Origin: Mucilaginibacter sp.
GTDB taxonomy: Bacteria; Bacteroidota; Bacteroidia; Sphingobacteriales; Sphingobacteriaceae
Length of the DNA stretch: 64,000 nt
Direction of reading: 5' to 3'
NCBI GenBank assembly: GCA_030445275.1
Contig: JAUCSE010000104.1
Location: 51,449 to 115,448, forward strand
In this document: one piece after another, positions 38,901 to 46,955 of the stretch
How positions within the stretch are numbered: position 1 is the first letter of the stretch
Layout: the number at the start of each line of letters is the position of its first letter
Position numbers and translations under genes: made by a program
The notes under the pieces: model-generated
The model's input: the letters and a program-made list of their open reading frames with translations, nothing else
What the model was told of the DNA's origin: nothing
Databases searched by the model: none

Positions 38901-39112
38901 CTTTGTTTTCCTGCAGGAATGTTAAGGCTAAAGTTACCTTTTGCATCTGTTTGCGTACCAATTACGCCGCCTTTAATAGAAACTGAAACGCCTGGTAATG
39001 GTGAGCCATCGCCGGCATCGGTAACGCTGCCTGTAACCTTACGGGTTTGTGCATGCACTTGTGTGCCGGCCAATAAAATTACCCATAAGAGATAAAGTAT
39101 TTTTTTCTTCAT
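35972..39112 (-). CDS. SusC/RagA-family TonB-linked outer-membrane receptor
   Basis: A 1046-residue importer with a signal peptide ending VHAQ. The carboxypeptidase-regulatory-like domain has TGSVTDAGDGSPLPGVSVSIKG and the plug LSEVVISGYSRISKKDYTGSAVKV, YPLIIVDGVPVF and SRAANGVVVITTKKGK. The barrel ends RIFTFGLNVGF. With the downstream SusD it forms a two-gene unit on the minus strand with its promoter in 39113-39414. It is a fourth SusC in one window, unlike the others in ligand-facing loops as far as can be seen by eye. Confidence 0.95.
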   Translation of the reverse strand: MKKKILYLLWVILLAGTQVHAQTRKVTGSVTDAGDGSPLPGVSVSIKGGVIGTQTDAKGNFSLNIPAGKQSLTFNFIGYAPQTVTVTSGSLNVSLTATSSQLSEVVISGYSRISKKDYTGSAVKVSAAQIANKPVQSFDQALSGQAAGVNIIQPNGVLNNPPVFRIRGFNSISLSSYPLIIVDGVPVFTSVNTTANSASNNPLGDINPNDIESVDILKDASATAIYGSRAANGVVVITTKKGKLGKTQVNYDGWVGITKAFNLPKLLDAHQYVDLKNEARANAGLAPGFAIQKDANGNDVETDWYKVVYQTGVSHNHNLSVAGASEKTSYFISTGYSNQESFIKTNSFERKIFRGNLDHHLSKAITIGTNFSYSNALGQGPNSGSLQGQAYNTGGLARLPLVLNPNVSPYNPDGSFNLAPNGGALGLGANTIANNYPNAATLIALDKYTSSTTNVIANLYGELQLFKGLKFKTQYNINKLNIANTAFQNPLSGDGQSSNGFASNTFQEYNRRDWTNTLNYVASLGKNHINALAGYEEYHTTNVGTGTQRTNLGDSYFNNFQGNFLNVLSDATTGNFQSENGFRSFFGTANYDFDKKYLLSGTFRRDGFSGLSANNKYGNFGGGSIGWNIAEEGFFKESGLGRVFEDLKLKGSYGVVGNVGVNDFASLALYNSGLYGNAATVYFNQAGNPNLKWETSKKTDVGISFGLFKGRIQAEVDYYNNSINNLILNAPQSPSRGIPGNPVNTIAANVGSMYNRGFELNITSRNIIGTNFSWTTNFNISTLSNKVTALAQGNSDIYGTTSSLETASVTRVGNTLGSIFVVPVAGVNPANGQRIFINRFGQQVQYNQVGTPSKWTYLDGTTAPAIDGTLDGRIVGRAIPTYYGGLNNTFVYKSFDLNIGITFSGGNKIYNGTQATLRDQRFWNNDIGILNRWTTPGQVTDIPKVVYGDNYSNGSAIPNSSNVQNGAYAKLKNVALGYKFPTQLVNRAGIASVRVYVQATNLAVVTGYKGSDPEVSTNGNSNLAPGIDRNTVPSSRIFTFGLNVGF

Positions 39113-39494
39113 GTTAAGTGTTGTCGTTAATAGTTAATTTAATTAGTTGTTTTCTGGGGATTGACACAACGCTGATCTGATCCGATTTGCATCTGGTTTA
39201 CTTTTATTTATTTCATTAATAAGAATTTATAAAGTTTGTATTACTAGACCCAGGAAAGTCTTTCAAATGTGAAGACTGTAAGAAGTTTGCTGGTAATTAA
39301 TCACTAATTACACTGTTATTTAACAACATAAAGCTGAGGAATATAACAGACGACAATTTACGGCGATATCAAACGGCAGTTTATAACGAAGGTTAAGGAT
39401 CATGTTGTAAATATAATTATTATCTACTAAATACATAGATATAGTAGATAATAATTTATTCTATCCCTCGTCATTTGAAGCAATCGTTCTTTTT
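39113..39494. other. Intergenic gap with promoter for susC and an AT-rich hairpin
   Basis: The 382-bp gap has no gene. Near its left side is presumably the promoter of the minus-strand SusC. At 39415-39429 and 39442-39456 lies a perfect 15-bp inverted repeat (AATTATTATCTACTA and complement) with a 12-nt loop; see its own entry. No other repeat was seen. Confidence 0.5.
39415..39456. terminator. AT-rich 15-bp hairpin downstream of M28 peptidase gene
   Basis: AATTATTATCTACTA (39415-39429) and TAGTAGATAATAATT (39442-39456) are exact complements. It sits 39 bp beyond the minus-strand M28 stop codon, where a terminator is expected, but the stem is AT-rich, so an operator or a 3'-end stabiliser is also possible. 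Confidence 0.55.
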
Positions 39495-41720
39495 CTAAGA
39501 ACCGGTCCCTATTTGTTGCAAGTATGCTGCCAGTTTTGCAATGCTGCCGGAGGCGGCTATAATTTGCGCCTGCGCTTCCTGCCAGTTACCCTGCTCAAGG
39601 GCTTCTCTTATCCCGGGCAGGGTTTTTACGCCATATCCAGTATAGAAACCGGGCGCGTAAAGCGTGTGCTTATACCATTGCCTCCTGGGTAGTCCGTTTG
39701 GCAACAGCAATTGTTGCTCAGCCCGGTACAATGCTTTATTAGCTGCATCAACCTGATGAGCAGGCAGATTTTTTAGCTTTTCAGCTAAGTTATTGGAAGC
39801 AGTTGCCAATGCTGTTAATGAACTTTGGAGTGCTGCAAAGTCAAGCTTAGGCACCTCTTCTTTTTGCTCAGGAGCTTTATAAGGCTTCTGCGGGTCCTGA
39901 ACTAGCTTATAAATATTTTCTTTAATCAGTTGATTCTCTGCAGCCCTGTTTTCGCTAAGCTGGCTATTTAAGGTAATCAACTCCTTAACATAAGTATCTA
40001 TGGTTTTATTCAGGGTGCGAAAATCAAATGGCAGCACATCAGCATCAGCCAATCGTAATGCTACTCTGCCGGCAGTTTGCGATAGGGCAACACCATAGCT
40101 AAATCCGGGATCTTTAAAACGGGTATAATCATCATAAGAATCATAAATGGAGTGATATTCGCCGCCGGCATCTTCGCCGCCAAACCCTAAATTGAGCGAT
40201 GGTACCCCCAAATGCTGTAAAAAGGCGGAATAATCTGATCCTGTACCTAACGCCTCTATTGAAATTTCATTCTTACTGAGTAATTCTTTCCTGTCTTTAA
40301 GCGGTGCTTTAGCAACGATCGAAGCCCACTTCCTTTCATAAACACTCACCTTAGTTTGCGGGTCAATCACCTCTTTGGCAACTTCATTTACCAGGGTGGT
40401 TAAAGCATGCGAGCCGCCAGCTTCTAAGAAACCCCTCCCATTACCATCTGAATTGATGTATGCCACTGCTTTTTGCTGCAGTTCGGCTCCATGATCTTCT
40501 GCCCATTCTGTAGAGCCTAATAATGATGGTTCTTCACCATCCCAGGCTATATACTTTAAAGTGCGTTTTGGCTTGTATCCATTTTTAACCAATACGCCAA
40601 TGGCTTTTGCCTCTTCTAATTCGGCCGCCAAGCCACTTATAGGGTCACCTGCCCCATTTACCCAGGCATCATGATGATTACCTCTCACAATCCATTCGTC
40701 AGGATATTGTGAACCCTTTATGGTGGCTACCACATCATAGGCAGGCACTATATTCCAGTTAAACTCCAGTTTTAAGTGCACTTTAGCATTACCCGGACCA
40801 ATATGATAGGTAATGGGCAATGCGCCGCGCCATTCGTCAGGGGCAACTGGTCCATCAATAGCTGCCAGCAGAGGCTGAGCATCATGATAACTGATGGGCA
40901 ATACCGGAATTTTTAAAAGATTCTTTGCCTCGCTCCTATCAATTCTTGCGGCTTTCTGTGTAGCCCCGATATTAGGGGTAAGCGGATCACCCGGATAGAT
41001 CACCATATCCATTACTGATCCTCTTTGTACGCCGTATTCGTTTTTAAACGCGCCTTTCGGATATACATCGCCCTGGTAATAACCGTCTTCTTTAGGGTCA
41101 GAATAAATGATGCAGCCTATAGCTCCGTGTTCCTGGGCAACTTTGGGTTTAATACCCCGCCATGAATGGCCATAACGCGCAATTACAATTTTACCTTTTA
41201 CGCTGATACCCAGCTTATCCAGTTTTTCGTAATCATCAGGCAAGCCAAAATTTACATATACCAGTTCGGCGCTTACATCACCATCGGCACTCCATGCGTT
41301 ATAGGTTGGTAATTGATCTTCCTGACCCGAGGTTGCATCTTCTTTTAAAGCGGGTTCTTTTAAAAGAGCAGTATAACCTGTAGGATAGGTTAACTCAAGC
41401 ACCCTTGTTTTTGGCGTTGGAAAAAGCACATGATAGGTTTCAATTTTAGCATCCCATCCGTAACTTTTAAAACTGGAAAGTATGGATTGGGCTACTGCCT
41501 TTCCGTTGGCCGACCCAAGTTCATGGGGCCGCGCCGAAAGTTGTTTTATAGTTTGACCAATATGCTCGCTGCTAAGCTGGTGATCAAACTGTGTTTCAAT
41601 ATCGTTCTGTTTTCTTGCTGAAGTTGCATTAAACCCATTAATTAACTTTGATTGGGCGTTTGCATTATACCCTGTAATTAATAATAGCAGTACTAAGAAT
41701 TTGGTAAAGTTTAATTTCAT
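39495..41720 (-). CDS. M28B metallopeptidase (glutamate carboxypeptidase II-like)
   Basis: A 741-residue exported protein with a signal peptide ending ANAQ. Residues about 55-340 hold the PA-like inserted domain and the first part of the peptidase (GKIVIARYG...GAIGCIIYSDPKEDGY), followed by the M28 core and a C-terminal dimerisation-like helical domain. The zinc ligands and catalytic base of human GCPII (H377, D387, E424, E425, D453, H553) map to H349, D359, E396, E397, D425 and H523. The first five positions keep exactly the human spacing of 10, 47, 48 and 76 residues. It is therefore probably active, releasing C-terminal residues from peptides in the periplasm. The adjacent minus-strand SusC/SusD may import the peptides. 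Confidence 0.94.
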   Translation of the reverse strand: MKLNFTKFLVLLLLITGYNANAQSKLINGFNATSARKQNDIETQFDHQLSSEHIGQTIKQLSARPHELGSANGKAVAQSILSSFKSYGWDAKIETYHVLFPTPKTRVLELTYPTGYTALLKEPALKEDATSGQEDQLPTYNAWSADGDVSAELVYVNFGLPDDYEKLDKLGISVKGKIVIARYGHSWRGIKPKVAQEHGAIGCIIYSDPKEDGYYQGDVYPKGAFKNEYGVQRGSVMDMVIYPGDPLTPNIGATQKAARIDRSEAKNLLKIPVLPISYHDAQPLLAAIDGPVAPDEWRGALPITYHIGPGNAKVHLKLEFNWNIVPAYDVVATIKGSQYPDEWIVRGNHHDAWVNGAGDPISGLAAELEEAKAIGVLVKNGYKPKRTLKYIAWDGEEPSLLGSTEWAEDHGAELQQKAVAYINSDGNGRGFLEAGGSHALTTLVNEVAKEVIDPQTKVSVYERKWASIVAKAPLKDRKELLSKNEISIEALGTGSDYSAFLQHLGVPSLNLGFGGEDAGGEYHSIYDSYDDYTRFKDPGFSYGVALSQTAGRVALRLADADVLPFDFRTLNKTIDTYVKELITLNSQLSENRAAENQLIKENIYKLVQDPQKPYKAPEQKEEVPKLDFAALQSSLTALATASNNLAEKLKNLPAHQVDAANKALYRAEQQLLLPNGLPRRQWYKHTLYAPGFYTGYGVKTLPGIREALEQGNWQEAQAQIIAASGSIAKLAAYLQQIGTGS

Positions 41721-42212
41721 ATAAAAAAGTTAGGGGAATACTATTTAATATATATAAGCAGAACTCATCTGGCGGGCTCCTTGAAGCCGCTGTAGACGTT
41801 AATAAACCGTTAGTAATATATTAAATAATATCTAAAAAAGTGAAATGCGCAGTTATCCATGAATACAAAAACACCTCATTAACAGTCAATTAAAATTATT
41901 TTTCTTGTTATTGGGTGAAGCTATAGGACTAGTATTTGCTGGTTTATCAGCTACTTAGCCATTTCAATACACTCCTGTACATTATAAATAGGGCAAAAAA
42001 ACTATTTCCCCAACTAGGTAAGTGATTGTAATGAGTTTTCACCGTTGATAAGTACCTGTTTATAATCCTTACGGGAAATTCCAATGATTATAGAAACCTA
42101 ATGCAGCTATTAGTCCAATTGAATCAAAGTAATTACCTGGAAATTACCTTTTGCGATGTATGTTTTTATAACTTTATTGCATCTAATGGTTAACAATATC
42201 GAGCTGACAGTA
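41721..42212. promoter_or_regulatory. Divergent gap between M28 peptidase and threonine synthase genes
   Basis: A perfect 12-bp inverted repeat with a 62-nt interior is present: TATTTAATATAT (41742-41753) and ATATATTAAATA (41816-41827). The interior has a small GC-rich hairpin (GGCT...AGCC). It lies in the leader region of the M28 gene. On the right, TACCTTTTG at about 42144-42153 resembles a -7 box with one extra spacer base, which supports a translation start downstream of 42156. An overlapping ATG at 42156 is therefore doubtful. Confidence 0.4.
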
Positions 42213-43379
42213 ATGTCATTATTAAAAAATTTAATCTGCCCTGAATGCGGCACGGTACATCATGCTGAGGTTATCAATACGGTTTGTACTAATGAAGCCT
42301 GCAAATCAACTTTATTTGCACAGTATAATTTAAACACGGGTATAAACAAGTCCATTTTACAGGGACGCGAGGCAACCATGTGGCGGTACAGGGAGTTTTT
42401 ACCTGTTATTGATGAGAAAAACATCGTTACACTCGGCGAAGGTTTTACGCCCATGATACCGGTTGAAAACCTTAAATCATTTATAGGTGATAACGTAGTA
42501 TTCTGGAAAGATGAATCAGGAAACCCAACAGGTTCCTTCAAAGCACGGGGTATAAGTGTTGCTGTATCTAAAGCAAAAGAATTAGGTATTCAAACAATTG
42601 CTACACCTACAGCTGGAAATGCAGGAGGTGCTTTGGCTGCTTATGCAAGTCGTGGCGGTATGAAAGCCATTGTGTATATGCCCAGGCAAACGCCAAAGGT
42701 TTTTAAAGATGAATGTCGCTTATATGGCGCTGACCTGGTGGAAATTGATGGTAATATAAGCGATTGCGGTAAACTTGTAAATGAGCATGCCCAACTCAAT
42801 AATTGGTTCCAGGTATCCACACTAAAAGAGCCATACCGGCTTGAAGGTAAAAAAACTATGGGTTTTGAAATAGCTGAACAATTTAACTGGCAGCTGCCCG
42901 ATGTAATATTTTATCCCACCGGTGGCGGTACCGGCCTTATTGGTATCTGGAAAGCGTTTGATGAATTGGAACAATTAGGCTGGATAGGCAGTAAAAGACC
43001 CCGCATGGTTGCTGTACAATCCAAAAGCTGTGATGGTATTGTGAAAGCATTTCATGCCGGGCAATATGTTTCTGAATTTGCAGATGGTGGGTTTACCATT
43101 GCTAATGGCTTGCGCGTACCCAAACCTTATGCCGATAAAGTTATACTCAAGGTTTTACGTGAAAGCCGGGGAACCGCTATAACCATCAGTGATGAGGAAA
43201 TGAGCGTTGCCCTAAAAGAAATAGCCAGACATGAAGGTATGCTTATAGCACCCGAAGGAGCCGCATTATGGCAAGCCTTCAAAAAGTTGAAACACACCGG
43301 CTGGATAAAGCCCGAAGAAAAAGTGCTGCTTATCAATACAGGGAATGGATATAAATATCTGGAAAACATCAACATATAA
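42213..43379 (+). CDS. thrC: Threonine synthase
   Basis: Start chosen at ATG 42213 (MSLLKNLICPECG), which leaves a compact N-terminal zinc ribbon (C9, C12, C25, C30); upstream ATGs at 42156 and 42186 are in frame but the peptide before 42213 has no family likeness. The 388-residue enzyme has WKDESGNPTGSFKARG with PLP lysine K110, TAGNAGGALAAYASRGG, the glycine-rich phosphate loop PTGGGTGLIGIWKAF and the C-terminal INTGNGYKY. It converts O-phosphohomoserine to threonine. It is housekeeping, stands alone and is not related to the glycan genes. Some members of the fold act on other substrates. Confidence 0.85.
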   Translation: MSLLKNLICPECGTVHHAEVINTVCTNEACKSTLFAQYNLNTGINKSILQGREATMWRYREFLPVIDEKNIVTLGEGFTPMIPVENLKSFIGDNVVFWKDESGNPTGSFKARGISVAVSKAKELGIQTIATPTAGNAGGALAAYASRGGMKAIVYMPRQTPKVFKDECRLYGADLVEIDGNISDCGKLVNEHAQLNNWFQVSTLKEPYRLEGKKTMGFEIAEQFNWQLPDVIFYPTGGGTGLIGIWKAFDELEQLGWIGSKRPRMVAVQSKSCDGIVKAFHAGQYVSEFADGGFTIANGLRVPKPYADKVILKVLRESRGTAITISDEEMSVALKEIARHEGMLIAPEGAALWQAFKKLKHTGWIKPEEKVLLINTGNGYKYLENINI

Positions 43380-43462
43380 ATCACTTATCGTTGTGCGGTT
43401 TAAAATAATTGTGCAATACAGCCCCTAACCTGGATCAGCAAAACCCTGAAATAATTGGGGTA

Positions 43463-45757
43463 CTATTCGTACCCATTTTTTAAAATAAGTACCGCGCCAG
43501 GTTTGCAGATTAGATTTACAAAGCCGTCATCAGTTTGTTTAATGACGACATCTTTTTTAGTAGCCGCAAACCATGTTTTAAAGGGTAATTTCAATTTTGT
43601 TTTACCCCCTTTTTCCGAAACAATTTTAACCTCAGCAATTTGACCACCTTCTTTTTTAACACTTACCAAAAAAGCACCTTCGGTCCGTAAGTTCTCAAAT
43701 GAAATATCGGCCCAGCCAATCGGTACCGCGGGCATTATCTCTATAAAACCCGCATAGCTTTGTAATAACATTTCCTGCAAACCTGCCGCAAAGGCAAAAT
43801 TCCCCTCCAGTGTAAATGGGCGGTATTGAAATTTAGAATATCCTGATTTGGTTTGATCGCCATTTAAATGAAAGCTATTGATAGAGCAAAATGCCTTTGC
43901 AAATATGCCAAGGTCTTTTGCCGCCCCTTCCCCATCCTTTGCTCTTGCTTTCATGTTGGCCAGCCACGCGTAGGAATAACCGCACCAGTAAGCGGGCCCA
44001 ATGCTATCCAATAAATGAATAGAGTTTTTAATGATAGCTTGTGATTTTGGCCCATCTTCCCATTTTATAAGTCCTAAAGGGTGAATTGCCATCATATTTG
44101 AAAAATGGCGGTGCGATTGGTTGTAGGCCATTGATGGTGCAAACATCAGCTCATTGTTTGCTGTAAGCGCAAAATCATCAAACTCCGAATAGATCTTTTT
44201 CCAATGTGCCGCTTCTTCATTTAATCCCTGTTCAGCGGCAAGCTCTGCCGCGGCTTTAAATGTAAATTTCATCAATGACAAATCGTAGTTGGTATTTTGC
44301 GGAAACCATGCCGTTATATCATTGTCATTTATTTCGGGGCTGGAACTTATAGGTAATTTACGATGGCCATTACTATCTATAATGGTAAGGTTTTCAAGAA
44401 ATGTAGCTGTACTTTTTATCCATGGATAGGCTCTTTTTCGCAAAAACTCCCTGTCCATACTGTAACGCCACTGCAGATAATAATGCTGAGCCAGCCATGA
44501 GGATACTGTAGGCGAAAGTGAATATTGTATCCACCCACCCATTTCTGTGCCATCCAACGTGGTTACCCCCGGTACAGCCAAGCCATCCTTACCGAAATAC
44601 ATTTTTGTATAACGTTCATAGTTAGCCTTGTTGGCATCAAGGTGATCAAGGTAGGCTAATCCTTCCTGCAAATGATTAGCGCTGTAAGCTGGCCAATAGC
44701 TTAATTGTGTATTCAGATCGTGGTGAAAATCACCTTTCCAGGGTGGTAACCGGCCATTATCAGCGGTCCATACCGCCTGCAACGAAATAGGCGGAGCTCC
44801 CTGCCGTGATGCCGAACCAAATTTATACTGCTCCAGGTACCATTGTTTTTCCAACCCAGCATCTGGTACATGAATAGCCGATTTGCTCCAGAAGTTTTTC
44901 CACCATGCTGTATGCGACACATAGTCATTTGCATAATTGTGCTGTAATGCCTGTTTTGACACAACTGCCGCCGCAATATTGATCTTTTTACCGGCATGTT
45001 GCGACGAAATGCTCCAAACACCCTCAATAGTGGTTGCATTTACCTGCTGCCATTGCACATTAATTTCATAGGCAAATCCGCCCCAGCCTTGCTGTTGGTA
45101 AGTAATACTATTTCCCCGGCGCTTAATAACCCCTTGCGGATATCCCAGTCGCGACAGGTCATCGCCGCCAACGGGATCACCAGATATTTTTATCGTTCCC
45201 TGATATCTGGGTGCAATTAATTGAGGTATAATACCGGTTTTTATATGTTCGAATCTAAACCAGCCTACTGGTTTAGTTGCATGTACAAATGTTTTTAGCG
45301 TTGTGCCATTGGCCCATTTCACCTCGCATAGGGCATTGGGCAAATACAAATGAACATACTTTACGCTTCCCCAATTTTTAGTATCAAATTCCAGAGCGCC
45401 ACCGGGAATTTTAGAGGGGGCGGGTTCCCGGTCATAAGGCTCATCAAAGTATTGCTGTACGGGTGCATAGTCTTTCTTCCTAACCTGTTCAACTACCCAT
45501 GGGTACCTAAATTCGGGCCGGTGCAGCCCCTTCATGGGGCGTTGATCCCAAAGATCAGCGCGATCAAGCGAAAAGCGCAAATGATCTGCCTTTTGCCATA
45601 CCAGGGCCCCCAGCATACCATTACCCAGGGGAATTGCTTCGTCCCAGCGGTTAGCCAGCGTATCAAAATGCAGATCATGACCAGCAGATTGCGCTAGCAC
45701 ATCGCCATAAAATAAAACACCAATAATAATTGTAACAATCTTTTTCATCAGGAGCAT
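43463..45757 (-). CDS. GH95-like glycoside hydrolase
   Basis: A 764-residue exported enzyme with a signal peptide (ends VLAQ). WDEAIPLGNGMLGALVW and LDRADLWDQRP at the N-terminus and the central block PPWKGDFHHDLNTQLSYWPA match the architecture of GH95 (N-terminal beta domain, (alpha/alpha)6 barrel, C-terminal beta domain). In GH95 fucosidases the central motif is a TININTE type with two catalytic Asn (N421, N423 in BbAfcA); here the first is replaced by D347, while N349 is kept. The substrate may be alpha-L-fucose or alpha-L-galactose-like, or different because of this change. Neighbours do not help. It ends 83 bp from the threonine synthase gene, convergent. Confidence 0.75.
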   Translation of the reverse strand: MLLMKKIVTIIIGVLFYGDVLAQSAGHDLHFDTLANRWDEAIPLGNGMLGALVWQKADHLRFSLDRADLWDQRPMKGLHRPEFRYPWVVEQVRKKDYAPVQQYFDEPYDREPAPSKIPGGALEFDTKNWGSVKYVHLYLPNALCEVKWANGTTLKTFVHATKPVGWFRFEHIKTGIIPQLIAPRYQGTIKISGDPVGGDDLSRLGYPQGVIKRRGNSITYQQQGWGGFAYEINVQWQQVNATTIEGVWSISSQHAGKKINIAAAVVSKQALQHNYANDYVSHTAWWKNFWSKSAIHVPDAGLEKQWYLEQYKFGSASRQGAPPISLQAVWTADNGRLPPWKGDFHHDLNTQLSYWPAYSANHLQEGLAYLDHLDANKANYERYTKMYFGKDGLAVPGVTTLDGTEMGGWIQYSLSPTVSSWLAQHYYLQWRYSMDREFLRKRAYPWIKSTATFLENLTIIDSNGHRKLPISSSPEINDNDITAWFPQNTNYDLSLMKFTFKAAAELAAEQGLNEEAAHWKKIYSEFDDFALTANNELMFAPSMAYNQSHRHFSNMMAIHPLGLIKWEDGPKSQAIIKNSIHLLDSIGPAYWCGYSYAWLANMKARAKDGEGAAKDLGIFAKAFCSINSFHLNGDQTKSGYSKFQYRPFTLEGNFAFAAGLQEMLLQSYAGFIEIMPAVPIGWADISFENLRTEGAFLVSVKKEGGQIAEVKIVSEKGGKTKLKLPFKTWFAATKKDVVIKQTDDGFVNLICKPGAVLILKNGYE

Positions 45758-45946
45758 TTTAGCCTATTTAATTAACCGCCTATCAAATATCATTTTATTA
45801 TCAGTACTAATTTCCCTTTTTAAACATTATCTTATAAAATAATCTATTACGGCCAAACCGTATGGCACAAAATAATTCCTTTTTATTATATTAGGTTGAT
45901 GATTTTACATCCAGCTCAAGGTGTTAATTATCAATAAACAGACTGA

Positions 45947-46855
45947 ATGAAAGTTGTATTTATATTTATAATAGCCTTTATTACATCATTCAGTTCCTTT
46001 TGTCAACAAGCGGTTGACACTACTTACGTAAAGCCATACGATCAAAAAATGTTATTAAAAGGAATTGTTTCCAGCAATTCTATTGAAATAACACAAAATA
46101 ACAAACAGTACAAACCCAATAATCCACTAAATGTAGGTTTTGCTTTTACATTAAAAAACACTGTCGTGGATTTGAGATCTGATTTTGGACTTATTAATGT
46201 AGGTGGTAAAAAACGCGGTAACACCAACGTAGTTGATTTCCAGATTCATCACTATGGAAGGCATTTTTTGTTAGACTTTTTCTATCAAAATTACAAAGGT
46301 TATTACCGGGAAGACAATGGCATAGAACTCTACCCTCAACTTGCGGTAAGGATGATCGGCGCAGAGGGGTCCTATCTTTTTAACGGCAACAAGTTTTCGG
46401 CTAAGGCGGCTTTTGACCAAAGTGAAAAACAGCTTAAATCTGTTGGCAGTTTTGTACTTGGCGGAGGGGCATACCTGTACAGATTAAATCTTGAAAAAGA
46501 GTTGCTGACCTCTGATAACAGCCAGCTTAACAATTTGCAATTGGGCGCGAATGCAGGTTATGCCTATTCGTGGGTCATCAACAATTGTTGGCTTATGTCA
46601 GGTAGTGCAACTGGTGGCCTAAACTTAGGGAACGAACCAGGCTTATTAAAAAACGGGAAAATACAGGTTTATCCTACAGCCTTTGCCCGTGGATCAGCGG
46701 TGTATCATAAATCAGATTGGGCTGCCACTTTTTTACTCTTAATCCATAATAATTCTGTATATCCTGCTCAGGGAAGCACCCTTAATTTAACTTCCGTAAA
46801 CATGGAGATTTCGTATGTTAAACATTTTGACAGCTGGTTTAAAAAGAAACGGTGA
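45947..46855 (+). CDS. DUF4421 outer-membrane beta-barrel protein
   Basis: A 302-residue exported protein with signal peptide ending SSFCQ. YKPNNPLNVGFAFTLKNTVVDL, followed by VVDFQIHHYGRHFLLDFFYQNYKGYY, matches DUF4421, and the alternating hydrophobic strands and final FDSWFKKKR are barrel-like. The function of the family is unknown. It stands between convergent GH95-like and quinone-reductase-like genes with no clear partner. A small dyad TACGG...CCGTA lies upstream at about 45849-45863. Confidence 0.8.
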   Translation: MKVVFIFIIAFITSFSSFCQQAVDTTYVKPYDQKMLLKGIVSSNSIEITQNNKQYKPNNPLNVGFAFTLKNTVVDLRSDFGLINVGGKKRGNTNVVDFQIHHYGRHFLLDFFYQNYKGYYREDNGIELYPQLAVRMIGAEGSYLFNGNKFSAKAAFDQSEKQLKSVGSFVLGGGAYLYRLNLEKELLTSDNSQLNNLQLGANAGYAYSWVINNCWLMSGSATGGLNLGNEPGLLKNGKIQVYPTAFARGSAVYHKSDWAATFLLLIHNNSVYPAQGSTLNLTSVNMEISYVKHFDSWFKKKR

Positions 46856-46889
46856 TACTCGAATGGGTGATTACTAAATAAAGTCATTT

Positions 46890-46905
46890 GATAACATATG
46901 TTATC
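46890..46905. promoter_or_regulatory. Perfect 16-bp palindrome upstream of quinone reductase-like gene
   Basis: GATAACATATGTTATC is its own complement at every position. It lies 51 bp upstream of the ATG at 46956 and about 22 bp upstream of the -7 box, where an operator for a MarR/HxlR/TetR-type repressor would overlap the promoter. Confidence 0.6.
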
Positions 46906-46926
46906 GTCCCACCTTATTGTATCGGC

Positions 46927-46934
46927 TAATTTTG
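46927..46934 (+). promoter_or_regulatory. Bacteroidota -7 promoter box
   Basis: TAATTTTG fits TAnnTTTG exactly and lies 21 bp upstream of the ATG at 46956, so the leader would be about 15 nt. A good -33 TTTG at the usual spacing is not present. Confidence 0.55.
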
Positions 46935-46955
46935 TCTTAATAAAAAAGATCAAAA

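Noticed and set aside
42156..42212. Upstream ATGs (42156, 42186) of threonine synthase
   Set aside because: A -7-like box at 42144-42153 puts the transcript start at or after 42156, and the extra residues have no family likeness; 42186 remains possible.
43127..43384. Minus-strand frames inside threonine synthase and many other shadow frames over glycosidase genes
   Set aside because: They are antisense or off-frame readings of well-supported genes with no signature of their own.
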